Part shown: piece after piece, positions 16,368 through 19,624 of the stretch
Layout of the letters: every line of letters starts with the position of its first letter
How positions within the stretch are numbered: position 1 is the first letter of the stretch
NCBI RefSeq assembly: GCF_014859565.1
Contig: NZ_JACUUA010000056.1
Location: forward strand, 1-19,624
Reading direction: 5' to 3'
DNA from: Marinospirillum sp.
GTDB lineage: Bacteria; Pseudomonadota; Gammaproteobacteria; Pseudomonadales; Halomonadaceae
DNA length: 19,624 bases
The notes under the pieces: generated by a model
Databases searched by the model: none
What the model was told of the DNA's origin: nothing
Seen by the model: only the letters and a program-made list of their open reading frames with translations
Made by a program: the position numbers and the translations under genes

Positions 16368-19300
16368 ACGCCGCCAACCCCGATATCTCGCGCCCGCTGG
16401 CTTGTTTTTTCAGAAGAGGTATCAGTTCTTCCATCAGTGCCAGTTCGGCTTTGCTGCGCGCCTTCCAGCTCAGCTCCAGTGGCTCGAACAGGTCGCTGAG
16501 TTGTTCGCCGTCGAAGATCATGCGGTCCAGAATAGCGTTTACGAAGTTTTTCAGGTCATCGCAGTTCAGTCCGTGGCGGTTGGCCAGGGCGGTGATTTCT
16601 TTGTGGGCTTTCTGTGCTTTGAAGGCCAGGTAGCCGTGTTTGATGTCCTGCTCTTTCAACCCTTCACCCGCTTGCAGGGTGTTGATGTAGTCAATGATAT
16701 CCTCGCGCTCTTCCATCAGGTTGCTGCTGGCGCTGAGCATGTTCACCAACTGTTCACGGCTTACGGTTTGTTTGCCGGGCTTTTCCTGACTGAAGCGGGC
16801 GGCCAGACCCATGATGTAGTCATAGTCGATCAGTGCCGAGGAGAAGAGCACAAATTCAAAATCCAGTTGTTCGATGGCTTCCTGATCGGGTGAGGCTTGT
16901 GCACCGGTTTTGCCCTGCTGTTCCTTCAGGCGCTGAGCCGTTTCCAGGTAAGCGCCGCGCAAGGAGCGCAGATCGTCTTCGGGCAGCACACTGTTGATCT
17001 GTGCTTTCTGCTCTTCATTCAGGTCGGTGTACTGGTCGAGCTGGGTCTTGAGACGCTGCACTTCCTTGAAGCGGTTGACGAACTCGATGCGCGCGGTATC
17101 ACCCCGGAGGTTATAGACACCCTGGGGTTCAGCCACAACATCTTTTTCAGTGAGGAAGTGCCCGATGGCAGAGACCGCCTCTTTGTATTTTTCGATCACC
17201 GTCGGCGCCGGATCCACCAGCCAGATTTCGCGGGAGCGGTTGATGTCTTCACCGGAAAATAGCGCAATGGCTTCATCCACGGCCTGCTGCTGGCCGCGAA
17301 AGTCGAGAATATTGCCATAGGGCTTGGTGTCGTTCAGTACTCGGTTGGTGCGTGAAAATGCCTGAATCAGACCGTGGTACTTGAGGTTTTTGTCCACATA
17401 CAGGGTGTTGAGGTACTTGGCATCAAAGCCAGTGAGCAGCATGTCCACCACGATGGTGATGTCGATCTTGTGTTGGTGTGGCAGGTCGCTGTTGGGGTAT
17501 TGCTGATCCTTGATGCGCTGCTGCACGTCCTGATAGTAGCGGTCGAACTCGCTGACACTATGGCTGGTGCCGTACTGGGTGTTGTAGTCGGCAATGATCT
17601 CTTGCAGGGCAGCTTTTTTCTGTTCCGGTTCCTGCTGGTTGTCGGCCATTTCCTGCGGCAGGTCTTCCTGCAGCTGTTTCACATCCTTGTCGCCATTGGC
17701 TGGCGGTGAAAAGACGCAGGCAAGGTTGAGCGGCACGAAGTCCGGGTCTTCTGCTTGCATTCCAGACTGGATCTCTTTAAACAGCCGGTAATAGGCAATC
17801 GCATCATTGATGGAGGCAGTGGCCAGCAGGGCGTTGAAACGGCGCTGGTTGGTGGCGGCTTCATGCTTGCTGAGAATGGCATCCACCACTGCGCGCTGAG
17901 CCAGAGCCTGATCAGGTCTGGCTTTTGCCTGCGTTGTCTCGGGCTTGTAATAGTCGATATGAAAGCGCAGCACATTGCGATCATCAATGGCGTGGGTGAT
18001 GGTGTAGGCGTGCAGCTGCTTCTCAAAAATATCCCGGGTTGTGCGGTAGCTGCCCACGGTGCCATCGATCTGCTTGTAACTGGCGTTGTCATCAAAAATG
18101 GGCGTGCCGGTAAAACCGAACAGTTGTGCTTTTGGAAAAAAGCCCTTGATGGCCTGATGGTTATCACCGAACTGAGAGCGATGGCACTCGTCAAAAATGA
18201 TGACGATGCGTTTGTCACGCAGCGGAGCCAGTCGTTCCTTGTAGGTTTGCCTGCCCTTTTCCTTGTGCTGCTGAGCTTTTTTTCCAGTTTCATCCAGCGC
18301 CAGGCCGAGTTTTTGGATGGTGGTGACGATCACCTTGTCGGCGTAGTCCTCGGAGAGCAGGCGGCGCACCAGGGTTTCGGTATTGGTGTTTTCCTCCACG
18401 CAACCTTCCTGAAAGCGGTTGAATTCCTCGCGCGTCTGGCGATCCAGATCCTTGCGATCCACCACGAACAGGCATTTTTCAATGTCCGGGTTGTCCTTCA
18501 GCAGGGTGGAGGTCTTGAAAGAGGTGAGCGTTTTGCCACTGCCGGTAGTGTGCCAGATGTAGCCGTTACCCCGGTTCTGGTGGATACAATCAACAATCGC
18601 CTTGACCGCATAGATTTGGTACGGGCGCATGATCATCAGTTTCTGTTCACTCGCTACCAGCACCATGTAACGGCTGATCATCCGACCCAGGGTACATTTA
18701 GCCAGGAAGGCGTCGGCGAAGTCGTCCAGGTGGGTGATCTTGCGGTTATCTTCATCAGCCCACTGGTAAATGGGTAAAAAACGCTCGTCGGCGTTGAATG
18801 CAAAATGCTGAGTCTGGTTGTTGGCGAAGTACCAGGTATGATCGCGATTGCTGACAATAAACAACTGCATGAAGCACAGCAGCGTGTTGGTGTAGCCGTT
18901 GCCGGGTTCATTACGGTATTCGACAATCTGCTCCATGGCTCGGCGCGGGTTGATGCCCAGCGTCTTCAGCTCGATTTGCACCACTGGCAAGCCGTTGATG
19001 AGCAGGATCACATCGAAGCGGTGGTGGCTGTTGTCGGTGTTGATGCGCAGTTGGTTGATGACTTCAAAGTCGTTTTTGCACCAGTCCTTGAGGTTGACCA
19101 GCATGTAGTGCAGCGGGGTGCCGTCTTCACGTTGAAAGTAGCCATATTCACGCAGGGTTCTGGCAGCCTGGAAGACATCGGCATTGATAATCTCATCGCG
19201 CAGGCGGGCGAACTCAGCGTCGGTCAGGCGTACATGGTTGAGCGCCTCGAATTTCTGGCGGAAGTTCAGCTCCAGAGTGGCCTTATCGCGGATATCGGAG

Positions 19301-19371
19301 CGGTAGCTGTACTTGAGTTCTTCGAGCTTTTTGATCAGTTTTTGCTCGATGTTGCTTTCTTTTTGAGTCAT
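16360..19371 (-). CDS. hsdR: Type I restriction enzyme HsdR (nuclease-translocase subunit)
   Basis: The motor and nuclease subunit of a type I R-M enzyme, 1003 residues. It cuts DNA far from an unmodified target after ATP-driven translocation. The N-terminal nuclease motif is complete: Asp120 (HRFDVILLING) and QIELK with Glu134 and Lys136. The superfamily-2 motor has Walker A TGSGKT (276-281), the DECH box (394-397), and TGTP (421-424), followed by a long helical C-terminus. A further 28 in-frame residues exist upstream (to 19455), but ATG at 19371 starts the family-like MTQKESNIEQKLI and is preferred. It is the first gene of the operon, downstream of ffs on the same strand; a promoter in the 184-bp gap (19372-19555) was not evident. 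It appears functional although hsdM is broken. Confidence 0.96.
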   Translation of the reverse strand: MTQKESNIEQKLIKKLEELKYSYRSDIRDKATLELNFRQKFEALNHVRLTDAEFARLRDEIINADVFQAARTLREYGYFQREDGTPLHYMLVNLKDWCKNDFEVINQLRINTDNSHHRFDVILLINGLPVVQIELKTLGINPRRAMEQIVEYRNEPGNGYTNTLLCFMQLFIVSNRDHTWYFANNQTQHFAFNADERFLPIYQWADEDNRKITHLDDFADAFLAKCTLGRMISRYMVLVASEQKLMIMRPYQIYAVKAIVDCIHQNRGNGYIWHTTGSGKTLTSFKTSTLLKDNPDIEKCLFVVDRKDLDRQTREEFNRFQEGCVEENTNTETLVRRLLSEDYADKVIVTTIQKLGLALDETGKKAQQHKEKGRQTYKERLAPLRDKRIVIIFDECHRSQFGDNHQAIKGFFPKAQLFGFTGTPIFDDNASYKQIDGTVGSYRTTRDIFEKQLHAYTITHAIDDRNVLRFHIDYYKPETTQAKARPDQALAQRAVVDAILSKHEAATNQRRFNALLATASINDAIAYYRLFKEIQSGMQAEDPDFVPLNLACVFSPPANGDKDVKQLQEDLPQEMADNQQEPEQKKAALQEIIADYNTQYGTSHSVSEFDRYYQDVQQRIKDQQYPNSDLPHQHKIDITIVVDMLLTGFDAKYLNTLYVDKNLKYHGLIQAFSRTNRVLNDTKPYGNILDFRGQQQAVDEAIALFSGEDINRSREIWLVDPAPTVIEKYKEAVSAIGHFLTEKDVVAEPQGVYNLRGDTARIEFVNRFKEVQRLKTQLDQYTDLNEEQKAQINSVLPEDDLRSLRGAYLETAQRLKEQQGKTGAQASPDQEAIEQLDFEFVLFSSALIDYDYIMGLAARFSQEKPGKQTVSREQLVNMLSASSNLMEEREDIIDYINTLQAGEGLKEQDIKHGYLAFKAQKAHKEITALANRHGLNCDDLKNFVNAILDRMIFDGEQLSDLFEPLELSWKARSKAELALMEELIPLLKKQASGREISGLAAYE

Positions 19372-19555
19372 CCTGTTATCACTTCCTGATGTGTCCAGAG
19401 CCCACCGTGTATAGGTACTGTTTTGCTTTTGATAGCAGCCACAAATGAAACCCAACTTACCGATTTATCAGGCGAATGTCTATTGACCCAGCACAGCGCG
19501 AAATCAGGCTAAGGAGCTGGGGGATAGTACAGGAGGGTTTTTGCTGCCCTGAAAT

Positions 19556-19624
19556 GGAGATGACCCCTGCCAGCCACATCCCGGCACACACATCCATCAC
19601 TACCGTTGCTCCCTTCCGGGCCTG
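19556..19624 (-). ncRNA. ffs: Signal recognition particle 4.5S RNA (ffs), 3' part only
   Basis: Read on the minus strand, the last bases of the window match the apical and 3' part of bacterial 4.5S SRP RNA. They show the CCGGAAGG tetraloop region that binds Ffh, GGGAGCA, then TGTGTGCCGGGATGTGGCTGGCAGGGG. The 5' end lies outside the window, and the 3' end near 19556 is inferred. The short 4.5S form without an Alu domain is typical of proteobacteria. Confidence 0.93.

Noticed and set aside
17755..18777. Open frame of 340 codons on the plus strand opposite hsdR
   Set aside because: The region codes for the conserved motor and nuclease parts of HsdR on the other strand; the opposite product resembles no known family.

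Overview
The window is chromosomal DNA from a Gram-negative bacterium, most likely a gammaproteobacterium and perhaps a marine or sediment lineage. The evidence is a 4.5S-type signal recognition particle RNA at the right edge, an outer-membrane beta-barrel protein, and KatG, LysE and CheB/CheR proteins of proteobacterial type. A draT/draG pair suggests that the organism, or a recent ancestor, fixes nitrogen, although no nif gene lies in the window. The species cannot be named from the sequence.

Left part (1-6400, ordinary chromosome): a LysE/RhtB-type exporter converges on katG (catalase-peroxidase) across a shared two-way terminator. Upstream of katG, on the same strand, lies draT (nitrogenase reductase ADP-ribosyltransferase). 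It is divergent from draG, the matching ADP-ribosyl hydrolase, with only 37 bp between the two starts. Then come a small outer-membrane beta-barrel protein with a strong terminator, and a short SIS-domain protein that has lost the usual sugar-phosphate isomerase residues.

Middle (6402-9534, minus strand): a two-gene signalling unit. A small coiled-coil/PAS protein overlaps by 11 bp an 850-residue CheB-CheR-PAS-coiled coil-PAS fusion that starts at GTG. The fusion stops right after its last PAS domain, where related proteins often continue into a histidine kinase.

Right part (9640-19371, minus strand): a compound type I restriction-modification operon next to the 3' end of the SRP RNA gene ffs. 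In order of transcription it reads hsdR, a DUF1016/YhcG-type PD-(D/E)xK nuclease, an 85-residue protein matching only the C-terminus of DinD, hsdS, an AlbA_2/ATPase-like regulator with a VTPE repeat, an Abi_2 (AbiD/AbiF-type) HEPN protein, and hsdM. The first six genes overlap by 1-8 bp. hsdM comes last after a 97-bp gap holding three 10-bp near-repeats. It carries two in-frame nonsense codons, TGA at codon 14 and TAG at codon 314, with no frameshift. The restriction and specificity genes are therefore intact while the cognate methylase gene is apparently broken. The most notable features of the window are this lesion and the packing of several defence-type genes into one overlapping operon.
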